A DNA stretch of 33,524 bases from CAIKHN01 sp964394565 (GCA_964394565.1 CAYMYA010000010.1:1-33524); one strand, 5' to 3'. Positions 1 to 7,807 are shown, counted from the first letter of the stretch. Translations and numbers: made by a program. The notes: generated by a model from the sequence alone, not told the origin.

Positions 1-208
1 GGTTTTATGATGGGCGAAATGAGACAAGGTGTCTAACAAACGGGGGACATTCCAGTGCGAATTATTTACGGAATTGGGTCGGGGAAAATCAGCGGAGCAG
101 TCTTGCAATATCTCCACCGCCTTTCAAAAAGCAAAGCCTGAAAGATCGGCGGGTTCCGTGAAGATCCCCGCTGCGCAAGCTGCGTGGTGTATGTGAATTA
201 GCCAACAT

Positions 209-775
209 ATGAAACGCGTTTTCATGGTACACCGGTGGTCAGGAGGGCCTGAGGATGATTGGAGGCCTTGGCTGAAGGCGGAGCTTGAGCAGCATGGATA
301 TGAAATACACGTGCCAAGCATGCCGGATACTGAAGTGCCAGTGATTGAGAAATGGGTGAATCACCTCGCGCAAGTTGTCGGCACGCCGGACGAGCACACA
401 TACTTCATCGGCCATAGCATTGGGTGCCAGACGATTTTGCGGTACCTGGAAACACTCAGCTCCCCCATTGGCGGCGCGGTATTTGTGGCCGGATGGTTTC
501 GTTTAGAAAATCTAGAAGACGATGAGGTACGCGCCATCGCACGCCCCTGGATGGAAACACCTATCGACGCAGAGCGCATCCGGCGCGTGCTCCCAAAATC
601 CACCCTGATCATTTCCGAGAACGATCCCTTCGGCGCTTTTGACGAAAACGTTGCAAAATTCACCGCCCTCAACACAGCCGTCATCACCCTCCCCGACGCC
701 GGACACATCACCGCGAAAGACGGCTTTCTCGAGTTCCCCACGCTCCGTGACGTATTCCTCAGTACGAGCAATTAG
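209..775 (+). CDS. RBBP9/YdeN-type alpha/beta serine hydrolase
   Basis: Predicted small cytoplasmic serine hydrolase of the RBBP9/YdeN family (Pfam Ser_hydrolase), 188 aa, the usual family length. The protein opens with the beta-strand motif VFMVHRWSG, in which family members place the oxyanion region. The nucleophile elbow GHSIGC gives Ser70, the loop ISENDPFG gives the likely acid Asp139, and PDAGH gives His166, so the full catalytic triad is present. The substrate is not predictable; family members are carboxylesterases or of unknown role. The ATG at 209 is chosen because the fold begins directly after it; no Shine-Dalgarno site is visible upstream. The stop is 8 bases before the next gene on the same strand, so the two are probably co-transcribed. 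Family assignment is confident, function is not. Confidence 0.88.
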   Translation: MKRVFMVHRWSGGPEDDWRPWLKAELEQHGYEIHVPSMPDTEVPVIEKWVNHLAQVVGTPDEHTYFIGHSIGCQTILRYLETLSSPIGGAVFVAGWFRLENLEDDEVRAIARPWMETPIDAERIRRVLPKSTLIISENDPFGAFDENVAKFTALNTAVITLPDAGHITAKDGFLEFPTLRDVFLSTSN

Positions 776-783
776 CTCAATAT

Positions 784-1212
784 ATGCGCCTATGGAGTCT
801 TCATCCAGACTACCTTGATGCCAAGGGGCTGGTAGCGCTGTGGCGTGAAGGGTTGCTTGCCAAAAGGGTGTTGGAAGGCGGCACGATGGGGTACAAAAAC
901 CACCCGCAGCTTTTACGGTTTAAACAGGCGACAGATCCCATTGCCACAATCAATACGTATCTGCAAACAATTGTGGTAACAGCCGAACAGAGGGGATATA
1001 CATTTGATCGATCGAAAATACTGTGGAATGTTTCTGCTCCGACGCTCACCGTGACAGATGGGCAATGCGCATTCGAAACAGAGCATCTTCTCACCAAACT
1101 GCGCTCACGCGACCCATCACGCGCCGCGAGCTTGTCTGAACAGCATTCCCCACGTCTTCACCCGCTCTTCAAACTCACCGAAGGCGATAGTGAAGCATGG
1201 GAGATCCGATAA
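784..1212 (+). CDS. Pyrimidine dimer DNA glycosylase/endonuclease V-like protein
   Basis: 142-aa protein resembling the bacterial branch of the Pyr_excise family (T4 endonuclease V relatives), which cut the glycosylic bond at UV-induced pyrimidine dimers and then nick the abasic site. The recognisable parts are the N-terminal RLWSLHPDYLDAKGLVALWR, the GYKNHPQLLRF segment, the RGYTFDRSKI segment, and the C-terminal HLLTKLRSRDP followed by HPLF. I recall this arrangement from family members and cannot align it here. The conserved N-terminal Arg/Leu/Trp stretch and a Glu-rich centre would carry the active site; the exact catalytic residues are not assigned. It starts 8 bases after the serine hydrolase stop and ends 2 bases before the convergent gene. 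In a small genome it may be a single-protein UV repair route. Confidence 0.75.
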   Translation: MRLWSLHPDYLDAKGLVALWREGLLAKRVLEGGTMGYKNHPQLLRFKQATDPIATINTYLQTIVVTAEQRGYTFDRSKILWNVSAPTLTVTDGQCAFETEHLLTKLRSRDPSRAASLSEQHSPRLHPLFKLTEGDSEAWEIR

Positions 1213-1214
1213 CA

Positions 1215-1577
1215 TTATGCCGCATCTTTATTCAGTAAAGACCCTTTCGGATCGCGATCCGAAAATAAGTCTCCCGATGTCCGCCCGTTATTTTTTTGTC
1301 GAAAATCTTCTGCAGTGAAATGCGGCGCAGCGGCGGCACTGAGTGCAGCAGAAGACGAGGCATCGATCTCGGCATCTTTTTCGTCACAAAGACTCTCCAT
1401 TTTCGACATAGCAGTCGCAAGCGCTGTCTGAAGCCCCTGACGTCTCTTCGCAACTTCCGGCGTTTCACCTCCACCTGAGAGTGCATCGATTTGCTCCTCA
1501 AGCGTATCGATTTCTATTTGAAGCGTATCGATCTGTTGATCCAACGTTTCTGGTTGGGGAGATGGCCATTCGTTCAT
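1215..1577 (-). CDS. Small coiled-coil protein of unknown function
   Basis: 120-aa protein that I do not recognise. Residues about 10-36 have a heptad-like pattern (DTLQIEIDTLEEQIDAL) that should form a coiled coil. A second helical stretch (about 42-70) contains KRRQGLQTALATAMSKMESL. The tail is Ala/Ser-rich and polar. There is no signal peptide or membrane segment, so it is probably cytoplasmic and oligomeric. It is convergent with the glycosylase gene, 2 bases apart. A 20-base perfect palindrome lies inside its 3' coding end (1245-1264). Upstream on its strand are AT-rich sequences including TACAAT, a possible -10, but no good -35. The gene call rests on length, a sensible coiled-coil composition and tight fit between neighbours. 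Confidence 0.6.
   Translation of the reverse strand: MNEWPSPQPETLDQQIDTLQIEIDTLEEQIDALSGGGETPEVAKRRQGLQTALATAMSKMESLCDEKDAEIDASSSAALSAAAAPHFTAEDFRQKNNGRTSGDLFSDRDPKGSLLNKDAA
1245..1264. repeat. 20-base perfect palindrome
   Basis: TTTCGGATCGCGATCCGAAA reads the same on both strands with no spacer. It lies in the last codons of the coiled-coil gene, between convergent genes. It could fold as a hairpin (TTTCGGAT around CGCG) and help end transcription, but no run of T follows on either strand. It could also be a protein-binding palindrome or chance. Confidence 0.6.
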
Positions 1578-1723
1578 AAACTGAATACTCTAAAGATATT
1601 GTATCTCTCTCCAAACTATACCAAGCAACTACGCCGCACGATACAATCGATTGTCCACAGAGAGTTCAGAGAGCACAAAAATCCCATGTATGCTTCTTAT
1701 AAGATTCCTCATTAATTATCAGT

Positions 1724-1942
1724 ATGTTAAATAAGGGAACATGTAGTGTGCATAAGGTCGCAGAGGTGCTTGTGTGGGTTGGTGCGTTAAATTGGGGACT
1801 AGTAGGGTTCTTCGATTGGAACCTCGTGCACTCACTCCTGGGAAGCGTATCCCCAATGTTGGAGAGCGTCGTGTACATGCTCGTCGGACTTGCAGCGGTC
1901 GCTATGCTCTTTGGCGGCAGCTGCAAAATGTGTAAGAAGTAA
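1724..1942 (+). CDS. DUF378 family small membrane protein
   Basis: 72-aa inner-membrane protein of the DUF378 family. It shows the family hallmark GALNWGLVGFFDWNLV in the first hydrophobic segment (about 11-34) and a second segment VVYMLVGLAAVAMLF (about 49-63), giving a two-pass hairpin. The tail ends in CKMCKK, a pair of cysteines that is not a general family feature that I know of. The biochemical role of DUF378 proteins is unknown. The ATG has no visible Shine-Dalgarno site. A TATAAG sequence about 25 bases upstream is a weak -10 candidate. The gene stands alone and is followed at once by a strong terminator. Family assignment is good. Confidence 0.85.
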   Translation: MLNKGTCSVHKVAEVLVWVGALNWGLVGFFDWNLVHSLLGSVSPMLESVVYMLVGLAAVAMLFGGSCKMCKK

Positions 1943-1950
1943 AATAATAA

Positions 1951-1984
1951 AATCCCCGCTGCTCGCAAGCAGCGGGGATTTTTT
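1951..1984. terminator. Bidirectional rho-independent terminator
   Basis: A perfect 13-bp stem (1951-1963 with 1968-1980) closes on a four-base loop, with T-rich tracts on both strands (TTTTTT on +, TTATTATTTT on -). It serves the DUF378 gene on + and the pyruvate kinase gene on -; the pyruvate kinase stop codon (1983-1985) lies inside the T tract. Confidence 0.92.
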
Positions 1985-3386
1985 ATCCGCCGTAGAGCGT
2001 GAGGGAGAGCTGCCCTCCCCCGCCGACCACATAGGCGACTCGCGATGTTGCCTTCAAGAACCCATGACGGACGAGAAAGGAATGAGAACGCGGCACAAAA
2101 GTTCCCGCATCAAGCGCAGTGACAAATGGCACAACACCAGCGTAAAGCACCCACCGTCGCGCAACGCCCTCGTCCTCGCACCCAATGAATATTGGAACAT
2201 GGGGACGATAACGCGGCAAGCATTCTGCAACGTCTGGAATACTGTCCCGCGCCACAATCGCGTCAATAAGCCCGCGCGACGCAAGAACACCGGCCGTGTA
2301 GGCAAACGCATGCTCTGGAGTATCCACATCCGCGATAGGCATATCGAGCGCATCGAACCTGGACGCTTCTGCTTCATCAATCACCGCAGCCATGGCCTGC
2401 ACCGTTGCCGCTGGATACCGTCCGCTTGCCGATTCCGCTGAAAGCATCACCGCATCCGCGTGATCAAGCACCGCGTTCGCCACATCTGAAATTTCCGCGC
2501 GCGTTGCCCGAGGGTTCCGCGCCATGGAATCCAGCATGTGCGTCGCGATAATCATCGGCTTCCCCGCACGACGGCACTTCTCCGCTAATTCTTTTTGCAC
2601 CATAGGCACATCCTCCATGGGAATTTCGAGCCCAAGATCGCCGCGACCAAGCATCACACCATCCACAACGGCAAGAATCTCATCGAAATGTTCCACGCCC
2701 CGTTTCGTTTCAATTTTCGCCATGATCCACGGAGCACGTTCTCCATGCCTGCGAGCCGCAGACGCAGCGAGCCGTCGCACATGCTCCGCAACACTCGGCT
2801 CGGAAATAAACGAAAGCACGAGCCAATCAACACCGTGCTGAATACCAAATTCAAGGTCTGCGTGATCTTTTTGCGTAAATGGCTCAACGCGTACCACAGA
2901 ATCCGGAAAATTCATGCCCTTCCTGGATTTCAGCAGACCACCCTGTACAACTTTTGTGTGAATCACACGCCCAGTCACACGCGTCACTGCAACTTCTAAA
3001 AATCCATCGTCAAGTAAAATGCGATGCCCTTTTTGCACATCTTTATGCAACTGTGCATACGTAACAGGTATTGGCCCGCCCGTTTCATACGCTCCTGCCG
3101 CCGTGGAAAATGCAACGGATTGCCCATGATGCAGCTCGATACCACCGTCGGGCAACGCACCAACGCGAATCTTCGGTCCCTGCAAATCCTGCATAATTGC
3201 CACAAACTTCCCCGCTTTCTTCGCCGATGAACGAATGGCGCGCATGAGTAGGTCGTGTTCCGTATGCGTGCCGTGCGAAAAATTCAGCCGCGCAACGTCC
3301 ATGCCCGCACGCATCATCCGAACAAGCACCGACGGCGACGACGATGCTGGCCCAACGGTGCATACAATACGTGTTCTGCGAGACAT
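1983..3386 (-). CDS. pyk: Pyruvate kinase
   Basis: Glycolytic pyruvate kinase, converting phosphoenolpyruvate and ADP to pyruvate and ATP in the cytoplasm; 467 aa, close to the usual ~470. The start is taken as the ATG at 3386: the family core (TRIVCTVGPAS) begins at once, and GGGGG lies five bases upstream as a possible ribosome site. An in-frame extension of 20 residues to 3446 looks unnatural. Visible motifs include ARLNFSHG (substrate/K+ site), DLQGPKIRVG, LDDGFLEV, the signature around IMAKIETKRGVEHFDEIL with its catalytic Lys, GRGDLGLEIP (metal and phosphate contacts), and MIIATHMLDSM. The C-terminal domain follows. It is the last gene of the long leftward set, 62 bases after nrdR, and ends in a strong terminator. 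Confidence 0.95.
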   Translation of the reverse strand: MSRRTRIVCTVGPASSSPSVLVRMMRAGMDVARLNFSHGTHTEHDLLMRAIRSSAKKAGKFVAIMQDLQGPKIRVGALPDGGIELHHGQSVAFSTAAGAYETGGPIPVTYAQLHKDVQKGHRILLDDGFLEVAVTRVTGRVIHTKVVQGGLLKSRKGMNFPDSVVRVEPFTQKDHADLEFGIQHGVDWLVLSFISEPSVAEHVRRLAASAARRHGERAPWIMAKIETKRGVEHFDEILAVVDGVMLGRGDLGLEIPMEDVPMVQKELAEKCRRAGKPMIIATHMLDSMARNPRATRAEISDVANAVLDHADAVMLSAESASGRYPAATVQAMAAVIDEAEASRFDALDMPIADVDTPEHAFAYTAGVLASRGLIDAIVARDSIPDVAECLPRYRPHVPIFIGCEDEGVARRWVLYAGVVPFVTALDAGTFVPRSHSFLVRHGFLKATSRVAYVVGGGGQLSLTLYGG

Positions 3387-3448
3387 ATTGCCCCCATTGT
3401 AACATGCACGTGTTGTACCGCACCCACCAAAACACGAGGAGAACAACT

Positions 3449-3913
3449 TTACTTCCCGGATTTACTCAGTTTCTTCAGTTCATCCTCAAACATTTCCAGT
3501 CCTTCAAACGACCGATACACGGACGCAAACCGAATATACGCAACCGTATCAAAACGCTTGAGCTGCTCCATCACAATCTCCCCCAAATCTGCGCTCGTAA
3601 TTTCTCCCGTACGGACTTTTTGAATCTCCCGCTCAATCATGTGAACGAGAGCATGGAACTGCACCTGTGTGTACGGGCGTTTCTCGAGCGATTTCTTCAA
3701 TCCCAACGCGAGTTTCTCTCGGTTATACGGCTCTCTACGGCCATTGCGCTTCACCACCGCACAATCCATCAGTTCCATTTCCTCCGTGGTTGAAAACCGA
3801 AATGCACAACGCGCGCGCTCACATTCTCGTCGACGGCGTACGCTCATGCCGTCTTGCGAAAGGCGAGAATCAATGACTTTCGTGGATTTATAGTCGCACA
3901 CAGGGCATCGCAT
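3449..3913 (-). CDS. nrdR: Transcriptional repressor NrdR
   Basis: NrdR represses ribonucleotide reductase genes when dATP fills its ATP-cone. 154 aa, the normal length. The N-terminal zinc ribbon shows MRCPVCDYKSTKVIDSR, then VRRRREC, and the ATP-cone follows (about 50-140), including VVKRNGRREPYNREKL and VAYIRFASVYRSFE. The second zinc knuckle is unusual: Cys31 and Cys36 are four residues apart (CERARC), where the family has a two-residue spacing. It lies 19 bases after ftsZ and precedes pyk, so it is probably in the same transcript as the division genes. No ribonucleotide reductase gene or obvious NrdR box is in the window. Identity is certain; the consequence of the altered knuckle is not. 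Confidence 0.95.
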   Translation of the reverse strand: MRCPVCDYKSTKVIDSRLSQDGMSVRRRRECERARCAFRFSTTEEMELMDCAVVKRNGRREPYNREKLALGLKKSLEKRPYTQVQFHALVHMIEREIQKVRTGEITSADLGEIVMEQLKRFDTVAYIRFASVYRSFEGLEMFEDELKKLSKSGK

Positions 3914-3932
3914 ACATGTAAACCGCCAACAG

Positions 3933-5246
3933 CTACATCATTTTCCTCCGAATAAACGCTGGAATACCAAAATCATCGTCGTCGGCTTTTTGAGCTGGTA
4001 CCTGTGGCGGTATTGGCGCTTGCGCTTGCGAAGGCTGCATCGGTTGGCTATGTGATGAGGACTCCGCAATAGGCTGCTGACGGAACCGTGAAGGCTCCGG
4101 TTCGACCGAAGGCTGCTCGGTGACTGCTTGGGGCGCCGCAGGGACTCTACGAGACTCAAATGGCGCCTCGTATGGATTTGCGACTCGTGATGAACCTCGG
4201 AAATCATCACGACGCGAAACTGGCGTCGGCGACCACGCAGAACGCGGAGAAATCTCCATATCGCCCGCAAGGCTCGGCGCTCGGCGCATTTCCCGATTAT
4301 CAAATCCGGTTGCCACCACAGTAATACGCACCTCATCCCCGAGACTCTCGTCGATATTTGCGCCAAAAATCACCTTCGCGTCGTCGTCCGCAGAGCCCGT
4401 AATGACTTTTGCCGCTTCCGCGACTTCATACATCGCTAAATCCGGTCCGCCAGTCACCGTAAACAAAATTCCCTTTGCCCCGTCGATAGAAATTTCCAAA
4501 AGTGGGCTTGCGATCGCCTGCTTCGCCGCTTCAACGGCCCGATTTTCCCCAGACGCTCTGCCAATGCCCATAAGCGCAGAGCCAGCATTTGCCATAATCG
4601 CCTTCACGTCCGCAAAATCGACGTTAATCAACCCCGGCAATGTAATAATTTCAGCGATCCCCTGAACACCTTGCCGTAAAATATCATCGACAATTTTAAA
4701 TGCCTCAAGCAACGAGGTTTTTTTATCAATAATCTGTAGAACACGATCGTTTGGAATGGTAATAATGGTATCAACATGTTGTGAGAGCTCTTGATATGCG
4801 TCTTCTGCGATGCGCTTACGTTGCGCACCTTCAAAACTAAACGGCTTCGTGACGACAGCAACCGTGAGTGCGCCAGTTTCGCGAGCAATTTTTGCGACTT
4901 CCGGAGAAACACCGCTGCCAGTTCCTCCACCAAGGCCGCACGTCAAGAACACCATATCCGCACCAGCGATGGCGTTGCGAATATCGTTTGCATTTTCTTC
5001 TGCAGCACGGCGGCCCACTTCTGGATTCATACCGGCACCAAGCCCGCGCGTAACCGTTTTTCCAATCGCAACTTTCACCGGAGCAGGATTCGTGTGAAGT
5101 GCCTGTGCGTCCGTGTTCACCGCAATAAAATCGATTCCGCGAAGCTTCATGGCGATCATTCGGCTCAATGCCGAACCACCGCCTCCCCCGACACCAATCA
5201 CTTTAATTTTTGCCGTCGTCTCGATATCAGGTTTAATTTCCGCCAT
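3933..5246 (-). CDS. ftsZ: Cell division protein FtsZ
   Basis: Tubulin-like GTPase that forms the cytokinetic Z ring; 437 aa. The GTP-binding N-domain has VIGVGGGGGSALSRM (16-30), where the usual Asn after the glycines is Ser25, and the tubulin signature GLGGGTGSG (about 104-112), with Ser for the common Thr. The catalytic T7 loop appears as NVDFADVKAIM. After residue about 325 comes a disordered Pro/Gln/Ser-rich linker, and the protein ends in the conserved C-terminal peptide DDDDFGIPAFIRRKMM that binds FtsA and other partners. The gene is separated from ftsA by the cysteine peptidase gene and a 239-base gap containing a candidate promoter and a long hairpin. No Shine-Dalgarno site is visible before the ATG. 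Confidence 0.97.
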   Translation of the reverse strand: MAEIKPDIETTAKIKVIGVGGGGGSALSRMIAMKLRGIDFIAVNTDAQALHTNPAPVKVAIGKTVTRGLGAGMNPEVGRRAAEENANDIRNAIAGADMVFLTCGLGGGTGSGVSPEVAKIARETGALTVAVVTKPFSFEGAQRKRIAEDAYQELSQHVDTIITIPNDRVLQIIDKKTSLLEAFKIVDDILRQGVQGIAEIITLPGLINVDFADVKAIMANAGSALMGIGRASGENRAVEAAKQAIASPLLEISIDGAKGILFTVTGGPDLAMYEVAEAAKVITGSADDDAKVIFGANIDESLGDEVRITVVATGFDNREMRRAPSLAGDMEISPRSAWSPTPVSRRDDFRGSSRVANPYEAPFESRRVPAAPQAVTEQPSVEPEPSRFRQQPIAESSSHSQPMQPSQAQAPIPPQVPAQKADDDDFGIPAFIRRKMM

Positions 5247-5254
5247 AGCTGTGG

Positions 5255-5380
5255 TTGGAACGCACCGTGTTGTCCATATTCAGCTCGTCGCTTCGGAACC
5301 GCGCTCACCGTACCATGAAGTACGTTTCGCGAGCGTTCCTGGCTCCGCACCGAAACTGGTCTACAATGGACACGTTCCAA
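5255..5380. repeat. Long imperfect hairpin element, copy A, before ftsZ
   Basis: The outer stem TTGGAACG (5255-5262) pairs with CGTTCCAA (5373-5380), TGTCCAT (5271-5277) with ATGGACA (5366-5372), CGCTC (5302-5306) with GAGCG (5331-5335), and the apex CGTAC (5309-5313) with GTACG (5320-5324). Copy B at 29750-29870 shares the apex CGTACCRTGAAGTACGT with one difference, and shares flanking words: CAGCT plus a CGCTYCGG-type block on the left and TCCTSGCTSCGC on the right. It therefore appears to be a dispersed repeat family and not a lone hairpin. It lies in the presumed ftsZ mRNA leader. Function unknown. Confidence 0.8.
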
Positions 5381-5434
5381 TTTGGGTACAAATAGTGTTC
5401 ATTCAAGGGAACCCTGAATACTGAATGTGCTCAC

Positions 5435-5462
5435 CGTATAGTATACCGTGATTTGGGGTCAA
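5435..5462 (-). promoter_or_regulatory. Candidate ftsZ promoter
   Basis: On the - strand TTGACC (5457-5462), a 16-base spacer and TATACG (5435-5440) form a good sigma70-type promoter; TATACT overlaps just before it. It lies past the peptidase stop and would give ftsZ its own transcript with a leader of about 180 bases that contains hairpin copy A. Confidence 0.5.
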
Positions 5463-5485
5463 TGTCTGGTGGGGATGAAATCCGC

Positions 5486-7807
5486 TCACCTATTCACTGG
5501 AAGGCCGGCGGCGTAGTACTCAGATTTGCCCGTCAAAAAATCCACCGAAAAGCTCAGCCTGCCTTCTTTATTGAAAATAACGGTAATACCCTTAATATTT
5601 GCTGGCTGATCCGGCGCAATAACTCGAATGCCAAGAAGCTTAGATAATTTCTGACCAATTGCCGACCGTTGCCCCGTAGAGCATGACCGCAAAATCACTG
5701 TTGCTCCAGGCTCAAAGTACGCCCCGCCAAGCGTTGCGACGCCCTTACCCTTCAGATCATCAACCGTAATTTCCCCGATATCGCGCTGCCTACCCATGGA
5801 AATTCCTTCTGGATGACCATGGCCACCAATTAATGCAAAGGAGATCTTATTCCCTGATGGTTGAATATACCGTCTTTTGATTCGGGCAAGCATCCGCACA
5901 AAATCAACCTTCGATCCCGCTTCATACACGCGCAACCGATATCGCTGAGCAATATCGTCATAGAGTTTTGCAATACAATCCACATCACCATTCGCAGCGG
6001 TATCAGATCGTTCAAATGCACCGTTGTAATCGGTTTTTGAATTAATCACCACCCCGTATGGAAGCGATTGATCATCACGAGTATCGTATTGATCAAGAAG
6101 CTGCTCCAGTGAGTAGCGCGAATAATTTTCAATGCCAAATTCATTTCTAAGCAGCCGACACCCCCCCGGACGCTCTCGCTCAAACTTTTCCATGACTCCC
6201 ACCTCAGTCCGACACTTTTCCGGCAAACGCTCAGGCGGGCTACAGCGACGCCATGTTCGAAGGATTGATGCATCGATCGGTATATTTTTTTGTGTAAAGA
6301 ATGTCAGAGCACGCACAGTGATGGATTGCTCAGTACAAGACAAGAGGAATGCGTGAGCATCCCACTCGACCTCTTTAAAACGTGGCAAAAACTCAAACAA
6401 ACGTTCTATAGCACGAACACGATCCTCGCCATCCCAGCGCACCACAACGGCTCGAACTGCTTGCAAAAATACATCCGCCGAAACATAATCAGTTGATTGC
6501 ATGCACTCGTCGATAATACGTGCAAAAAGAAGATTACCCAAACCTGACTCACCCGTCTCCGCGTACGCATCAAAAAATGCAATAAGATCAGTCTGCTGCA
6601 AAAGAAATATGGAGGGCTTTTCCGCGATTTCTCTGGCGAGTGGCGCATACTCATCACACGTCTGAAAGCTTTTACCCGCCTGTATGACCACCTCGATAAT
6701 ATCTCGTATTTTTTGTTGTTCTACTGGGTCCGCGCCCCTTCCTTGCTTAAAATAGTGTTCTTGAGCCTTGAGTCCTCCGGCTACATGGTGAATATTCTCA
6801 AGCAAATACCGCTCCACACACCAAACCTGGGATCGATCGTATTCCGCGGATGCACCAGAATCAGATAACCTCCGTACACGATCCATCCAAAGAGCGATGC
6901 GCCTCACGCTCACATCTCTGAAAAAATCCTCTTCACTTGCTTCGAAATGGTCTTTGAGAATTTGTGGCATATCCCCCGCAAGCGCAAATTCCATGCCGAA
7001 TTCGTGTATTTCAAACAATAATTCCCCGGCATAAAGCGACCCGCCGCGCATTCCCGCTCGCTCCGCATGACAAAGTGCCGCATCCGGAACAATTTGTATA
7101 AGTAATTTCCTCCGTGCGTTATCGTCCGATGTGGTAAACATTAATTGAATATGATCTTTTCGCACGCGTAAAATGATATTATATAGCTCCTCTGGATCAG
7201 TCATCACGTGCATACACTCACGCCGGACTTCTTCAGATAATTCGCCGCGTTGCACCATTTCGTCAACCAACTCCTTTACATTCAATGCTTCAGGGGCAAA
7301 TGCAATAAGATGACCCAATACCGCCAAACGAAAATCAGCGGAAATGAGTTTTTGCGCGACAACACTGGAAAGATCACGCATATGGGAAAGGTTCAGCACA
7401 AGGAATTCCCGACCTTGCGAAGATTCCGCCATGTGCTCCGCGAATCCTGGCTGCCGTGCATGAAAATCAATGTGTTCTGCAACGTAACTGTTCACTGTAG
7501 CGAGAAATGGGTACTGCGATGCGCGCATTGCATCAAACAGCGCGCACGCGTCATATTCAGGAAATTGCTCCAGGCGATCCGCAACCACGCCCACATATGT
7601 ATAATCACCAAAACGAGTAAGAATAATCGCAACATCGGCGTCCCGATACCCCCTTTCCTTGATCGCGACAACACACGCATCATCATTCGGCTTGCGAGAA
7701 AAAAAATCTTGAAAGTATGCTTCATCGCTTTCATGTAAAAACCGAAATCGCTGAAAATCTGCCGGTTTTTCCCTGACTGCCGCATCAAGTTCGAGGAGTT
7801 CGCTCAT
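5486..7807 (-). CDS. Large helical protein with C-terminal caspase-like (clan CD) cysteine peptidase domain
   Basis: 773-aa cytoplasmic-looking protein without signal peptide or membrane segments. Residues 1 to about 570 are alpha-helical, with no domain I recognise. From about 575 a caspase/clostripain-type fold is suggested: a first strand PYGVVINSKTD, then FALIGGHGHPEG with His663/His665 at the end of a strand, and ATVILRSCSTG with Cys709, a His-to-Cys distance of 44-46 residues as in clan CD peptidases. Both catalytic residues therefore appear present. The substrate is unknown; a substrate-selecting role for the helical part is a guess. The gene begins 20 bases after ftsA and precedes ftsZ, an unusual place. 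A weak GAGTG lies before the ATG. The peptidase assignment is from motifs only. Confidence 0.72.
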   Translation of the reverse strand: MSELLELDAAVREKPADFQRFRFLHESDEAYFQDFFSRKPNDDACVVAIKERGYRDADVAIILTRFGDYTYVGVVADRLEQFPEYDACALFDAMRASQYPFLATVNSYVAEHIDFHARQPGFAEHMAESSQGREFLVLNLSHMRDLSSVVAQKLISADFRLAVLGHLIAFAPEALNVKELVDEMVQRGELSEEVRRECMHVMTDPEELYNIILRVRKDHIQLMFTTSDDNARRKLLIQIVPDAALCHAERAGMRGGSLYAGELLFEIHEFGMEFALAGDMPQILKDHFEASEEDFFRDVSVRRIALWMDRVRRLSDSGASAEYDRSQVWCVERYLLENIHHVAGGLKAQEHYFKQGRGADPVEQQKIRDIIEVVIQAGKSFQTCDEYAPLAREIAEKPSIFLLQQTDLIAFFDAYAETGESGLGNLLFARIIDECMQSTDYVSADVFLQAVRAVVVRWDGEDRVRAIERLFEFLPRFKEVEWDAHAFLLSCTEQSITVRALTFFTQKNIPIDASILRTWRRCSPPERLPEKCRTEVGVMEKFERERPGGCRLLRNEFGIENYSRYSLEQLLDQYDTRDDQSLPYGVVINSKTDYNGAFERSDTAANGDVDCIAKLYDDIAQRYRLRVYEAGSKVDFVRMLARIKRRYIQPSGNKISFALIGGHGHPEGISMGRQRDIGEITVDDLKGKGVATLGGAYFEPGATVILRSCSTGQRSAIGQKLSKLLGIRVIAPDQPANIKGITVIFNKEGRLSFSVDFLTGKSEYYAAGLPVNR

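Noticed and set aside
1..36. Possible 3' end of a + strand gene ending at the TAA at 34-36
   Set aside because: Eleven codons are too few to identify anything. Bases 1-208 show no other coding signal; a degenerate copy of the ATCCCCGCTGC stem at about 164-185 is the only feature and lacks a proper partner arm and T tract.
3387..3446. N-terminal extension of pyruvate kinase to 3446
   Set aside because: The extra 20 residues are cysteine/glycine-rich and unlike the family; the internal ATG at 3386 has a G-rich site upstream.
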